Assembly: GCF_021389955.1 (NCBI RefSeq)
Contig: NZ_CP089980.1
Span: forward strand, 2,785,001-2,849,000
Direction: 5' to 3'
Length of the DNA stretch: 64,000 nt
Source: Fulvivirga maritima
Lineage (GTDB): Bacteria > Bacteroidota > Bacteroidia > Cytophagales > Cyclobacteriaceae
Position numbers and translations under genes: made by a program. The notes beneath the pieces are model-generated. The model was not told where the DNA came from. It saw nothing but the letters and a program-made list of their open reading frames with translations, and searched no databases. Of the stretch, positions 16,899-24,652 are shown piece after piece (position 1 is the stretch's first letter; every line of letters starts with the position of its first letter).

Positions 16899-18038
16899 AT
16901 GAGCAGATTAACGAAACAAATTGCCTTAAAGCATCTTATGATCAATGGACATAAAATGATTGGATTGAAATTTTACCCTGATAAAGTTATCCAATCATTG
17001 ATGAAAAGCATACCTGGTATAAAATGGAGTAATCGACTTGCGATGGTCTATTGTCCTAATACTCAGAGTCATCTAAATAAAATATATGCTACTTTTAAAG
17101 GAGTAGCCTGGGTAGACGGAAAATATTTCTTTCGAAACCGGCCTATCAAAGACCCGGTGCTGGAATCAAAGCAATTTACTTTAAAGGCCCTCAAAGAGAG
17201 GAAACACACAGATGGATATAAGCTTTGCCCTGAAGAATACCTGCAAAAGTTGGAGCTAAAGAAGTATGCGCTCTCTACGGCAAAAACCTATGTAGGCATG
17301 TTTGAGGGGTTTATTAATTATTATAAAGATATACCATTGCTTGAGCTGGGAGAAAATGAAATTAGGGGCTACCTCTCTCATCAGGTAGATTTGGGCAGAT
17401 CTGATTCCATGCTTAACCAAATTATCAATAGCATAAAATTTTATTATGAGATAGTGTTGGATATGCCCAATAGGTACTATGATATAGAAAGGCCCAGGAA
17501 AAAAGAAAAGTTGCCAGAAGTATTATCTCAAAATGAAGTAAAACGAATGATAGCAGCAATGAGCAACCTGAAGCACAAGTGCATCATTAGTTTACTTTAC
17601 TCGGCTGGGCTAAGAAGGAGCGAACTCTTAAACTTAAAAATATCGGATATTGACAGTGAACGGATGCAGATAAGAATAGAAAACGCAAAAGGCGGAAAAG
17701 ACCGTTATACTCTTCTAGGAAAGAATGTCTTAGAAGATCTAAGACAGTATTATAAGAAATGGAGGCCTCAGCACTATTTAATAGAAGGGCAGAATGGCGG
17801 ACCATATAGTGGAAAAAGTGTGGTCAATGTGGTGAAAGAGGCGGCTAGGAGAGCGAAAATACAGAAAAATGTAGTTCCTCATATGTTACGGCATAGCTTT
17901 GCCACGCATTTATTAGAAGATGGCGTAAACTTAAGGCAAATACAGTTGCTCCTGGGGCATAACTCAACCAAGACCACAGAAGTATACACACATATAGCTA
18001 ACACCTCTATGAAATTAATCAGAAATCCTTTAGATTGA
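16899..18038 (+). CDS. XerC/D-type tyrosine recombinase at the head of a cassette array
   Basis: A 379-residue integrase from ATG 16899; upstream codons are open but not protein-like. A Bacteroidota-type N-terminal arm is followed by a SAM-like core-binding domain (about 120-200) and the catalytic domain. Catalytic residues are visible: Arg in SAGLRRSELL, Lys in AKGGKDRY, His-Arg in HMLRHSFATHL, His in LLGHNSTKTT, and nucleophile Tyr in EVYTHIAN. The ending IRNPLD resembles integron integrases, but the extra insert diagnostic of IntI is absent. Immediately downstream and in the same orientation are three cassettes with complementary ends. A role in moving them is inferred, not shown. Confidence 0.92.
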   Translation: MSRLTKQIALKHLMINGHKMIGLKFYPDKVIQSLMKSIPGIKWSNRLAMVYCPNTQSHLNKIYATFKGVAWVDGKYFFRNRPIKDPVLESKQFTLKALKERKHTDGYKLCPEEYLQKLELKKYALSTAKTYVGMFEGFINYYKDIPLLELGENEIRGYLSHQVDLGRSDSMLNQIINSIKFYYEIVLDMPNRYYDIERPRKKEKLPEVLSQNEVKRMIAAMSNLKHKCIISLLYSAGLRRSELLNLKISDIDSERMQIRIENAKGGKDRYTLLGKNVLEDLRQYYKKWRPQHYLIEGQNGGPYSGKSVVNVVKEAARRAKIQKNVVPHMLRHSFATHLLEDGVNLRQIQLLLGHNSTKTTEVYTHIANTSMKLIRNPLD

Positions 18039-18053
18039 GCCCATAATAAAAAT

Positions 18054-18072
18054 AAGGGAATGTGTTTCCCTT
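18054..18072. repeat. hairpin after the recombinase
   Basis: AAGGGAA, TGTG loop region, then TTCCCTT, 16 bp after the recombinase stop. No T-run follows, so it may be part of the putative attachment region rather than a terminator. It lies 9 bp before the first cassette junction. Confidence 0.4.
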
Positions 18073-18080
18073 ACACGGAT

Positions 18081-18090
18081 GTTGGCACAC
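18081..18090 (+). other. cassette junction 1 (attI-like / start of cassette 1)
   Basis: GTTGGCACAC here is the exact reverse complement of GTGTGCCAAC at 18817-18826, just after the stop of the gene that follows. In integrons, cassette insertion leaves exactly this: the end of the circle's attC core opens the cassette, and its partner follows the gene. The core GTTGGC is close to the integron GTTRRRY consensus but has C at the sixth base. Confidence 0.5.
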
Positions 18091-18106
18091 ATTCGCATTC
18101 CATTAA

Positions 18107-18814
18107 ATGAACCGAAATCACCAAGTTAGACTCTGCTCAATTTGCCAGAACCGAAGTTTCGACAAACAGAACGGTGTAATCTGTGGCTTGACGAACGAAC
18201 TTCCAACCTTTGAACTTCAATGCCAGGACTTCAACAAAGATCAGGAAGAATTTGAACGAATAAGTATCTACAAAACCAAGAAGTACGGACTTGAAATTAA
18301 CAACAAGGGTTTCTTAAAGGAACTGTTAGAAGATAAGCCAGAAAAAATACGACTTACGAACTTTGTCCCAATTCTTAAACCAAGAAAAGTAAGTGAACTG
18401 CCTTCTGTTTTTCATGTAACAAAATCCAAAATGAAATACTTATTGCTCTTGGTAATTCCCATTGTCTTTTTGGGTCTTTCGATTGACGAACTACTTACTT
18501 CCGAACCATCGAACTTGATAATTGGCTTTTCTATAATATGGAATGCATATCTCATTTGGATAGTCATTGATTACTTCAGGAATAACAACCAATTTGAGAT
18601 TAGCGAACACGGTGTTAGAACATCCAAGGAATTGATTCCATGGGAGGTAATCTTCGCAACTGTCATCAAGGAAAGTCAGTATGAAAATCGACTGATCCTA
18701 ATCCTTCCAACTGGAACGGACATAGATATCAACCTGAACGGTCTAATTGGACCAAAACAACGGATTGAGAACTACATTGAACTCTATCGAAAGAAGCGAA
18801 TGGAAACAGAATAG
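18107..18814 (+). CDS. cassette gene: membrane protein with N-terminal cysteine cluster
   Basis: A 235-residue protein. The N-terminus has a metal-binding-like cluster (LCSICQNRSF, GVICGL, LQCQDF) seen in Bacteroidota proteins of unknown function. Two transmembrane helices lie at about 105-150 (YLLLLVIPIVFLGLSI and LIIGFSIIWNAYLIWIVI). A C-terminal cytosolic domain of about 80 residues follows (FEISEHGVRTSKELIPWEVI). It starts 17 bp after cassette junction 1 and ends 2 bp before the 5' arm of a long palindrome. Function unknown. The gene is alone in its cassette. Confidence 0.72.
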   Translation: MNRNHQVRLCSICQNRSFDKQNGVICGLTNELPTFELQCQDFNKDQEEFERISIYKTKKYGLEINNKGFLKELLEDKPEKIRLTNFVPILKPRKVSELPSVFHVTKSKMKYLLLLVIPIVFLGLSIDELLTSEPSNLIIGFSIIWNAYLIWIVIDYFRNNNQFEISEHGVRTSKELIPWEVIFATVIKESQYENRLILILPTGTDIDINLNGLIGPKQRIENYIELYRKKRMETE

Positions 18815-18816
18815 AC

Positions 18817-19059
18817 GTGTGCCAACATACGATATGGTCGCATGGCCTTACTTAGCCATCTGCCTAGAGGCTGCTCAACATCCCACTTATCTGCCGCCAG
18901 GAATCTGACATGCTTTCTATTTACCTCTGCTCGTGGGAGTTTTTTATCTGGAAAGGCGCAGTGCGCATCTGATACTTTGAATACACCGGCAGATAAGCTA
19001 CTTTTATCGTTATTAATAAAGCTCGGAGGCCACAGCGCCATATCCGGGCGTTAGCCACA
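18817..19059. repeat. attC-like long imperfect palindrome, end of cassette 1
   Basis: The 5' arm (GTGTGCCAACATACGATATG from 18817, then GCATGGCCT) matches the reverse complement of the 3' arm at 19027-19059 (ending CCATATCCGGGCGTTAGCCAC). Aligned, they read TGTGCCAACATAC-GATATGG against TGTGGCTAACGCCCGGATATGG. Inside is a perfect 11-bp repeat, CTTATCTGCCG at 18886-18896 with CGGCAGATAAG at 18987-18997. The outer cores and imperfect pairing are attC-like, though 240 bp is longer than usual. Junction 2 (GTTAGCCAC) is at 19050. Confidence 0.55.
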
Positions 19060-19084
19060 AGCAAAAAAAAGCAGACACGATAAA

Positions 19085-20854
19085 ATGAGAATAGAAACTA
19101 TAGAAATTAACAACTGGAGGTCTATATGTCATTTAAAAGCAGACTTTAATGACTTTGCTGTTGTTATTGGTCAGAATAATCACGGGAAATCCAATATTAT
19201 CTCATCCCTTTTGTTCTTTTTCGGAAAAATTAAGCCTGACAAACAAGATTTTTTAAATGCCGATTTACCTGCATACATTGAAATAAAGTTTTCACAGCTT
19301 GATGAGAATGACCAAACGACTTTCAGTAAATATTTATCTAATGATAATTCTATTAAAGTTCGCAAAACCTTAAATACAGATTTAAAATTCTCATATAACG
19401 GTTATTATGAATTGCCAAATGATGAATGGCTAAATCCTGCTAATTCAGGTAACTATACAAGTCGTGATTCAATATCAGAAATACCGCTAAATGATTTAGT
19501 CCCTTCAAGTGGTAGAATTACAAAAGCAATAGTAGAACAGGCACAAACAGAATACATAACCGCAAACTCTGCTGACCTTGAATTTAATTACACACTGGAA
19601 GAAGGTAATTTTCTAGGACTCAAGACTGTTGCGCAAGGCATTTTTGGCGACGTTTTCTTCATTCCAGCCGTTAAAAGTGCAAATGAAGAATTGAAACCAA
19701 ATGGTTCAAGTGTGTTTAGTGATTTGTATGCAAAAGTTTTGAACAAATTAGCAGAATCTAATCAAACATACTTGAATGCAAAACGGCAGGTAAATGAATT
19801 GGTTAGTATCCTGAATAAAAAAAATCAAGAAGGGGAAAGTAATGTAAATAGACCTGAAGAACTTAATACTTTTGAACAAAATATAGCAACAGAACTTGGA
19901 AACTGGAACACATCAATCGAAGTTGAAGTAACTCCACCTAATATTGATGATATTTTCAAAGTAGGAACTCAAATTTGGATAAATGATGGCGTTAAAACTG
20001 ACGTAAATAGAAAAGGGAATGGTTTACAAAGAGCTTTAATATTTGCTCTTATTAAGTCATATGCCAATATAATCAGACAAGAGAATAATCAACCGAATGA
20101 AGGTGGAGCAAATAGACAAGCTTCGAATTCATCCTACTTTATAATTGAGGAGCCCGAATTATATCTACATCCTCAAGCACAAAGAGATTTATACTCTACA
20201 CTAAAAACTTTATCTGAAAATAACAATCAAGTTATTGTTACAACTCATTCTAACTCGTTCGTTGATATTACAGAATATAAATCACTAATTATTGCAAAAA
20301 AAGAAAGTGTTGCAGAAGGGACAACAGTGAAACAATGTACTTCTGATTTATTTGCGGAAATAGATGAAAGACGAAAGTTAAATCTTATCTATTGGATTAA
20401 TCCAGAAAGAAGTGAATTGTTTTTTGCGAAAAAAGTAATATTAGTAGAAGGGCAAACAGACAAAACTATTATTCCTTTTTTAGCTAAATCTCTATCAATT
20501 TTCAGAAATGATTACACATTAATTGATTGTGGGTCAAAAGACAATATGCCACTATATCTAAAACTTTTAAACGGATTTAAAGTCAATTATATAGTTGTTT
20601 ATGATAGAGACCATCAAGCTCATAAAAGTGCAGACGCAATTGCAAGTGCAGATACATCATCGGCTAAAATTGAGGAAGTGATTAATTCTGACTATGGGAA
20701 AAGTATTGTCTTTGAAAATGATATTGAAGAAGAAATAGGATTGGTTGACCGTTCCGTAAAGAACAAACCATACATCGCTCTAAATACTGTATCAGAAGTT
20801 GACTATTCAATGCCTGAATCATTAAGAAATAAAATTGAGCAAATATTTGAATAA
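19085..20854 (+). CDS. cassette gene: OLD-family ATPase/TOPRIM nuclease
   Basis: A 589-residue overcoming-lysogenisation-defect protein. An ABC-type ATPase domain comes first: Walker A GQNNHGKSN at about 29-37, and Walker B/signature IIEEPELYLHPQAQRD near 350-365. A C-terminal TOPRIM nuclease follows: VILVEGQTDKT with its catalytic Glu, then YDRDHQAHK with acidic residues. OLD nucleases cut DNA and act in phage defence, alone (class 1) or with a helicase as in Gabija. No UvrD-like partner follows, so this looks class 1. It fills one cassette between junctions 2 and 3. AT-rich codon use differs from core genes, consistent with transfer. Confidence 0.92.
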   Translation: MRIETIEINNWRSICHLKADFNDFAVVIGQNNHGKSNIISSLLFFFGKIKPDKQDFLNADLPAYIEIKFSQLDENDQTTFSKYLSNDNSIKVRKTLNTDLKFSYNGYYELPNDEWLNPANSGNYTSRDSISEIPLNDLVPSSGRITKAIVEQAQTEYITANSADLEFNYTLEEGNFLGLKTVAQGIFGDVFFIPAVKSANEELKPNGSSVFSDLYAKVLNKLAESNQTYLNAKRQVNELVSILNKKNQEGESNVNRPEELNTFEQNIATELGNWNTSIEVEVTPPNIDDIFKVGTQIWINDGVKTDVNRKGNGLQRALIFALIKSYANIIRQENNQPNEGGANRQASNSSYFIIEEPELYLHPQAQRDLYSTLKTLSENNNQVIVTTHSNSFVDITEYKSLIIAKKESVAEGTTVKQCTSDLFAEIDERRKLNLIYWINPERSELFFAKKVILVEGQTDKTIIPFLAKSLSIFRNDYTLIDCGSKDNMPLYLKLLNGFKVNYIVVYDRDHQAHKSADAIASADTSSAKIEEVINSDYGKSIVFENDIEEEIGLVDRSVKNKPYIALNTVSEVDYSMPESLRNKIEQIFE

Positions 20855-20860
20855 AAGCCA

Positions 20861-20995
20861 GTGGCTAACAACTTATATAAAAAATAGCGGTTTTATCGCT
20901 TAAACGGAACAAAAAGAATAAATTAATGGTCTGTTATAATCCGAAAATTTAGTGCCTAAAATCCACTACTTTTCATATACAAACCCGTTAGCGGT
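20861..20995. repeat. attC-like imperfect palindrome, end of cassette 2
   Basis: GTGGCTAAC at 20861-20869, 6 bp after the OLD stop, is the exact reverse complement of GTTAGCCAC that opens this cassette at 19050-19058. The inner 5' arm TATATAAAAAATAGCGG with TTTTA (20875-20896) pairs imperfectly with 20957-20979. The next core, GTTAGC, is at 20987-20992. Length (~135 bp), imperfect pairing and terminal cores all fit an integron-type attC. Confidence 0.6.
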
Positions 20996-21139
20996 AATGC
21001 TAAGCCACAGACTCAATTAAACTGTTTCCCAAAACCTCCTTTCCGAAATTTGTATCACATCTTCAGACTTTTGTATAGCTAATAGAACCGTTTAGCGTCT
21101 CACCTTTGTATCATCATTTAACAACATAAAATTTAAATA

Positions 21140-22273
21140 ATGAGCGAGACAAGAGACACAAAACAATTATTCCAAACTTTTACATTTAAAAACGGGATCG
21201 AAACCAAAAATAGGATTGCAATGGCACCGATGACAACTTGGGCAAGCAATGATGATTATACCGTATCAGATGATGAAATCAAGCATTACAAAGCTCGAAG
21301 TGGAAACGTTGGAATGGTAATAACAGGTTGCACCAGAGTAATGGCAAATGGTATAGGCTTTAACAATGAATACGCCTCATATGATGATTCGTTTTTACCG
21401 AGTCTTAAGAAACTGGCCATGGCTGCAAAAAAAGGTGGAGCACCTGCAATACTTCAAATTTACCACGCTGGAAATAAAGCAGTTTTAGATCTTATTCCTG
21501 ATGGTATTCCTGTAAGTGCAAGTCCCATTGCGCTAGCACCTTCCATGTTTTATACAGGAGGGACCGTATCACGTGAACTTACACATGAAGAAATTTTAGA
21601 AATGATAAAGGCTTTTGGTCAAACCACACACAGAGCTATACAGGCAGGTTTTGACGGAATAGAATTGCATGGTGCTCACGGATTTTTATTACAAAATTTC
21701 TTTTCGCCTTATTACAACCAAAGAACTGACTATTGGGGTGGATCTGCAAAAAAAAGAATGAATTTTGCAGTAGAGGTGATCAAAGAAGTTCATGATGTAA
21801 TTAAAAAGTATGCGGAAAAACCTTTTATGATAGGTTTTAGAATCTCACCAGAAGAGCCTGAAAGTTATAGAGTGAGAGATACCTTCCCATTGATAGATAA
21901 ACTAATCGACTCTGGAATTGATTATCTGCACGTTTCTCTTGCTGATCTTCTTTCGCAAAAATCAATAGATGATGAAAATGGAGATATTACTCTTTTAAAA
22001 TCAATACTTGATCACGTTCAGCATAGAGTTCCTGTGATAGCTGCGGGAGGTGTCAAACAGTTTAATGAAGCGGAAGAAGCACTAAAATTAGGTTTGTCTA
22101 TGGTTGCAGTTGGACACGGGCTTGTTATCAATCCGAATTGGGTGGAGCTTGCATCCAATGAAGAAAAAGCGGATGAAGTTTTAAGCATGTCTAAAGCTGA
22201 TGAACTTGCTGTACCAAAAAAACTTCAGGAATTCATAAAGGTAGCAACGGGATTTTTTCAGGTTTCGGACTAG
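21140..22273 (+). CDS. NADH:flavin oxidoreductase, old yellow enzyme family
   Basis: A 377-residue TIM-barrel flavoenzyme. Features: FMN-site start NRIAMAPMTTWA, GCTRVMANG, the active-site pair in DGIELHGAHGFLLQNFFSP with its conserved His-Gly-Ala-His, TDYWGGS, RISPEEP, and AAGGV/AVGHG near the phosphate site. Family members reduce activated alkenes or nitro compounds with NAD(P)H. It starts 145 bp after cassette junction 3. The stretch before it contains a Bacteroidota-type promoter-like CACCTTTGTATC. It is followed in the same direction by an AraC regulator, which probably controls it. The pair appears to form cassette 3. Confidence 0.93.
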   Translation: MSETRDTKQLFQTFTFKNGIETKNRIAMAPMTTWASNDDYTVSDDEIKHYKARSGNVGMVITGCTRVMANGIGFNNEYASYDDSFLPSLKKLAMAAKKGGAPAILQIYHAGNKAVLDLIPDGIPVSASPIALAPSMFYTGGTVSRELTHEEILEMIKAFGQTTHRAIQAGFDGIELHGAHGFLLQNFFSPYYNQRTDYWGGSAKKRMNFAVEVIKEVHDVIKKYAEKPFMIGFRISPEEPESYRVRDTFPLIDKLIDSGIDYLHVSLADLLSQKSIDDENGDITLLKSILDHVQHRVPVIAAGGVKQFNEAEEALKLGLSMVAVGHGLVINPNWVELASNEEKADEVLSMSKADELAVPKKLQEFIKVATGFFQVSD

Positions 22274-22315
22274 TCTTACTATTTAAAAATCAAAATAAAT
22301 AATTTTTCAAAACAT

Positions 22316-22366
22316 AGCCTGATTTTGTATTCATTAATCAGTAATTTATTATTGATACATCAGGCT
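22316..22366. terminator. inverted repeat between OYE and AraC genes
   Basis: AGCCTGAT at 22316-22323 pairs with ATCAGGCT at 22359-22366. Pairing extends inward through TGTAT and ATACA with a two-base bulge. The loop is long (about 20 bases) and T-runs are weak, so it may be a terminator or a regulator-binding palindrome. Confidence 0.4.
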
Positions 22367-22441
22367 ATAATTAAACGAAAATTAATTAACTTTTTGAAGT
22401 TTATGTACCTTTAATAATTTAATAAATAAAGAGTTGGAATT

Positions 22442-23338
22442 ATGAATCATTATAAAACGATAAGTGAACTCTGTAAATCAAATGGATTTCCACCGCCAGA
22501 AAACCCGCTGCTGGGTATACTAACTTTTGAAGAGTCAGAAAAATGTACTTTTATTGAGCGAGAATTTACGATGGGGTTTTATACCATTGCATTAACAAAA
22601 TTAAAATCAGGAACATTTCAATATGGTCGAACAAAGTACGACCACGACAATGGCTCTTTGGCATTTCTAAAGCCACATCAGAAAGTATTAATGAATAATG
22701 TAGAAACAAGTGAAAAGGGATTTCTACTCTATATACACGAAGATTTTTTAGTGAACCATAGCCTTCATTCAGAAATAAATAAATATGGTTTTTTTGATTA
22801 TGAAGTGAATGAAGCTTTACATCTGTCACCAAAAGAAGAAGAAATTCTTTGGGATTTATTCAACAAGATACAGGTAGAATATCACAATAATCAAGACGAA
22901 TACAGTAAAGATATTATCCTAACTCATATAGACTCTTTCTTAAAATATGCCCAGCGATTTTATAAACGACAATTTTTGAACAGGTCTGTTCTATCGGGAT
23001 CTATAATCACGAAATTTACTGAGATACTAAAGCAGTATTTTGAAAATGGAGGTCTACAAAAAAGCGGATTACCGTCTGTAAAATATATGGCCGAAAAACT
23101 GGCATTGTCACCAAAATACCTAAGCGATTTATTAAAGCAAGAAACAGGTAAAACAGCACTGGAACATATTCATATTGCATTGGTTATCGAAGCAAAAAAT
23201 ATTTTGATGGGAACCGACAAAACCGTAGCCGAAACTGCTTATCAATTAGGTTTTGAAAATCCACCTTACTTTTCAAGACTTTTTAAAAAAGAAGTAGGGG
23301 TTACACCAACGGAATACAGAGAACAGTTTTTGAATTAG
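22442..23338 (+). CDS. AraC-family transcription regulator
   Basis: A 298-residue regulator. The N-terminal ~190 residues are a cupin-like sensing domain, beginning with an IFTEEE-like region (LTFEESEKCTFIERE). The C-terminal AraC/XylS double helix-turn-helix covers about 195-295: VKYMAEKLALSPKYLSDLLK, ALEHIHIALVIEAKNIL, then VAETAYQLGFENPPYFSRLF and GVTPTEYREQF. It lies 168 bp after the flavin oxidoreductase. AraC/OYE pairs are common in Bacteroidota, so regulation of that gene is likely. Confidence 0.93.
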   Translation: MNHYKTISELCKSNGFPPPENPLLGILTFEESEKCTFIEREFTMGFYTIALTKLKSGTFQYGRTKYDHDNGSLAFLKPHQKVLMNNVETSEKGFLLYIHEDFLVNHSLHSEINKYGFFDYEVNEALHLSPKEEEILWDLFNKIQVEYHNNQDEYSKDIILTHIDSFLKYAQRFYKRQFLNRSVLSGSIITKFTEILKQYFENGGLQKSGLPSVKYMAEKLALSPKYLSDLLKQETGKTALEHIHIALVIEAKNILMGTDKTVAETAYQLGFENPPYFSRLFKKEVGVTPTEYREQFLN

Positions 23339-23366
23339 TAATCAATATGCTGAGAAAAAAAACACT

Positions 23367-23416
23367 ACCGCTAATAACTAAGTCTTCGTGTGGCTCATCG
23401 AGCCAAGCATGAAGAC
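23367..23416. repeat. cassette 3 end signal and strong hairpin
   Basis: ACCGCTAA at 23367-23374, about 28 bp after the AraC stop, is the reverse complement of TTAGCGGT that opens cassette 3 at 20988-20995. A hairpin follows at 23382-23416: GTCTTCGTG and TGGCT pair with AGCCA and CATGAAGAC around CATCG. The far half expected of an attC is not seen; an IS91 remnant and an IS21 element lie beyond, so the site seems broken. Confidence 0.45.
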
Positions 23417-23647
23417 AGTGTTGAACGAACCGTGGCACAGTCTATGGGGATTAGTCATTATTGAGATAGGATATTGAAGCCCTACTTATTGAGATTAAGG
23501 GCTGAGGCTTTGGATCAGAGTCTGGCTTTAAGCATGTAAAGGGTCTTGATAAGTTCCTATGAGTTAAAATTTTGTTTTTTAAAGTCCGTTTTATAGGATT
23601 TTAGGCATAGGATTTCCATTGCACCAGATTTGTGCATAAAAAAATCG

Positions 23648-23798
23648 CTAACTAAATTCAGGTAGGCAGACATTCTTAGGAGGTCCTCTGTTATCAAAGC
23701 GCATGATGGTAATGAGTTTACCTTTTCCGCAATGAGGACAAACCCCTTTTTTGATAGGCTCTCTTTTGATGCAAAGTTGGCTCTGGGCTCTTTCGAGA
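23648..23798 (-). pseudogene. IS91-type transposase, C-terminal fragment
   Basis: On the minus strand the frame reads KKGVCPHCGKGKLITIMRF and DNRGPP before a TAG at 23648. A CPxC zinc knuckle followed by RGPP is typical of the C-terminus of IS91/ISCR-like Y2 rolling-circle transposases. The frame is cut where the IS21 element begins, and its upstream part is not on the other side. So only a tail remains. Confidence 0.5.
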
Positions 23799-23906
23799 TG
23801 TTAGACTGGCTATTTCGGTCGGACTATGCCAGTTGTTTCGGTCAAACTATGCCAGTGATTTCGGTGTATCTATGCCACTTTAAGAGTTGTGTAATTTTAG
23901 TAAATA

Positions 23907-24641
23907 TTAATGTTTCAACATACCTTTTCTCAAAGATTCTCCTTTGAGATCTATTCTATGAGAAGAGTTAACGAGCCTGTCTAATATGGCATCAGCAATA
24001 GTACCTTCACCAATAATATCATACCAGGCTGATACTGGTATTTGAGAGGAGATTATAGTTGAAGTTTTTCCATGACGATCATCGATAATATCCATAAGTA
24101 CTTCTCTTGCCATATTGTCCATGCTTTGTAAACCAAAATCATCTAGTATTAAGAGTTGGGCAGAGGTAATTCTTTTAAGTTCTTTGATATAGGTGCCATC
24201 TACTTTGGCGAGTTTCATTTTGTTGAACAGGCGAGCTGTTACCTGATAGATGGTGCTATAGCCCATCAGACAAGCTTGTCTGCCTATGGCCTGACTCATA
24301 AAGCTTTTGCCGACTCCTGAAGCACCTGTAATAATGATGTTTTCACTTTGCTTGATGAACTGTAAGGAGGACAACCTGTTGAACATGTTTTTATCCAGAT
24401 CCCTATCTTCAGAGAAGATTATTTCATCCATGTCTGCCTGCTGCTTGAAGGTGGCTTTTTTCATCAGCCGTGTAATCTTCTTATTCTGACGGTCATCCCA
24501 TTCACTTTCAGTGAGTAAGGCCAGGTATTCATCTGGGGTACATTTTTGATAAGCATTGCTACTGAATTGTTGTCTGTGCAGTTCAGCCATCGCAGATAGC
24601 CTCATGGATTTTAGTTTTTCTATTGTTTGATTATTGTTCAT
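23907..24641 (-). CDS. istB: IstB-like ATP-binding helper of IS21
   Basis: A 244-residue AAA+ ATPase. Walker A is GASGVGKS and Walker B LLILDDFGL, with the family ending around ILDRLVNSSHRIDLKGESLR. IstB remodels target DNA and stimulates strand transfer by IstA. It follows istA with an 11-bp gap on the same strand. Length is normal for the family and no disruption was seen. Confidence 0.95.
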   Translation of the reverse strand: MNNNQTIEKLKSMRLSAMAELHRQQFSSNAYQKCTPDEYLALLTESEWDDRQNKKITRLMKKATFKQQADMDEIIFSEDRDLDKNMFNRLSSLQFIKQSENIIITGASGVGKSFMSQAIGRQACLMGYSTIYQVTARLFNKMKLAKVDGTYIKELKRITSAQLLILDDFGLQSMDNMAREVLMDIIDDRHGKTSTIISSQIPVSAWYDIIGEGTIADAILDRLVNSSHRIDLKGESLRKGMLKH

Positions 24642-24652
24642 AAAATTATTGT

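Noticed and set aside
16899-18038. Calling the recombinase IntI
   Set aside because: The catalytic domain lacks the integron-integrase-specific insert; XerC/D-like is all that can be said from sequence.
18842-19054. 70-residue open frame between cassettes 1 and 2
   Set aside because: It lies inside the long palindrome and has an opposite-strand twin, which palindromes produce by chance.
19085-20854. Gabija system
   Set aside because: No UvrD-like GajB gene follows; the next genes are an old yellow enzyme and AraC.
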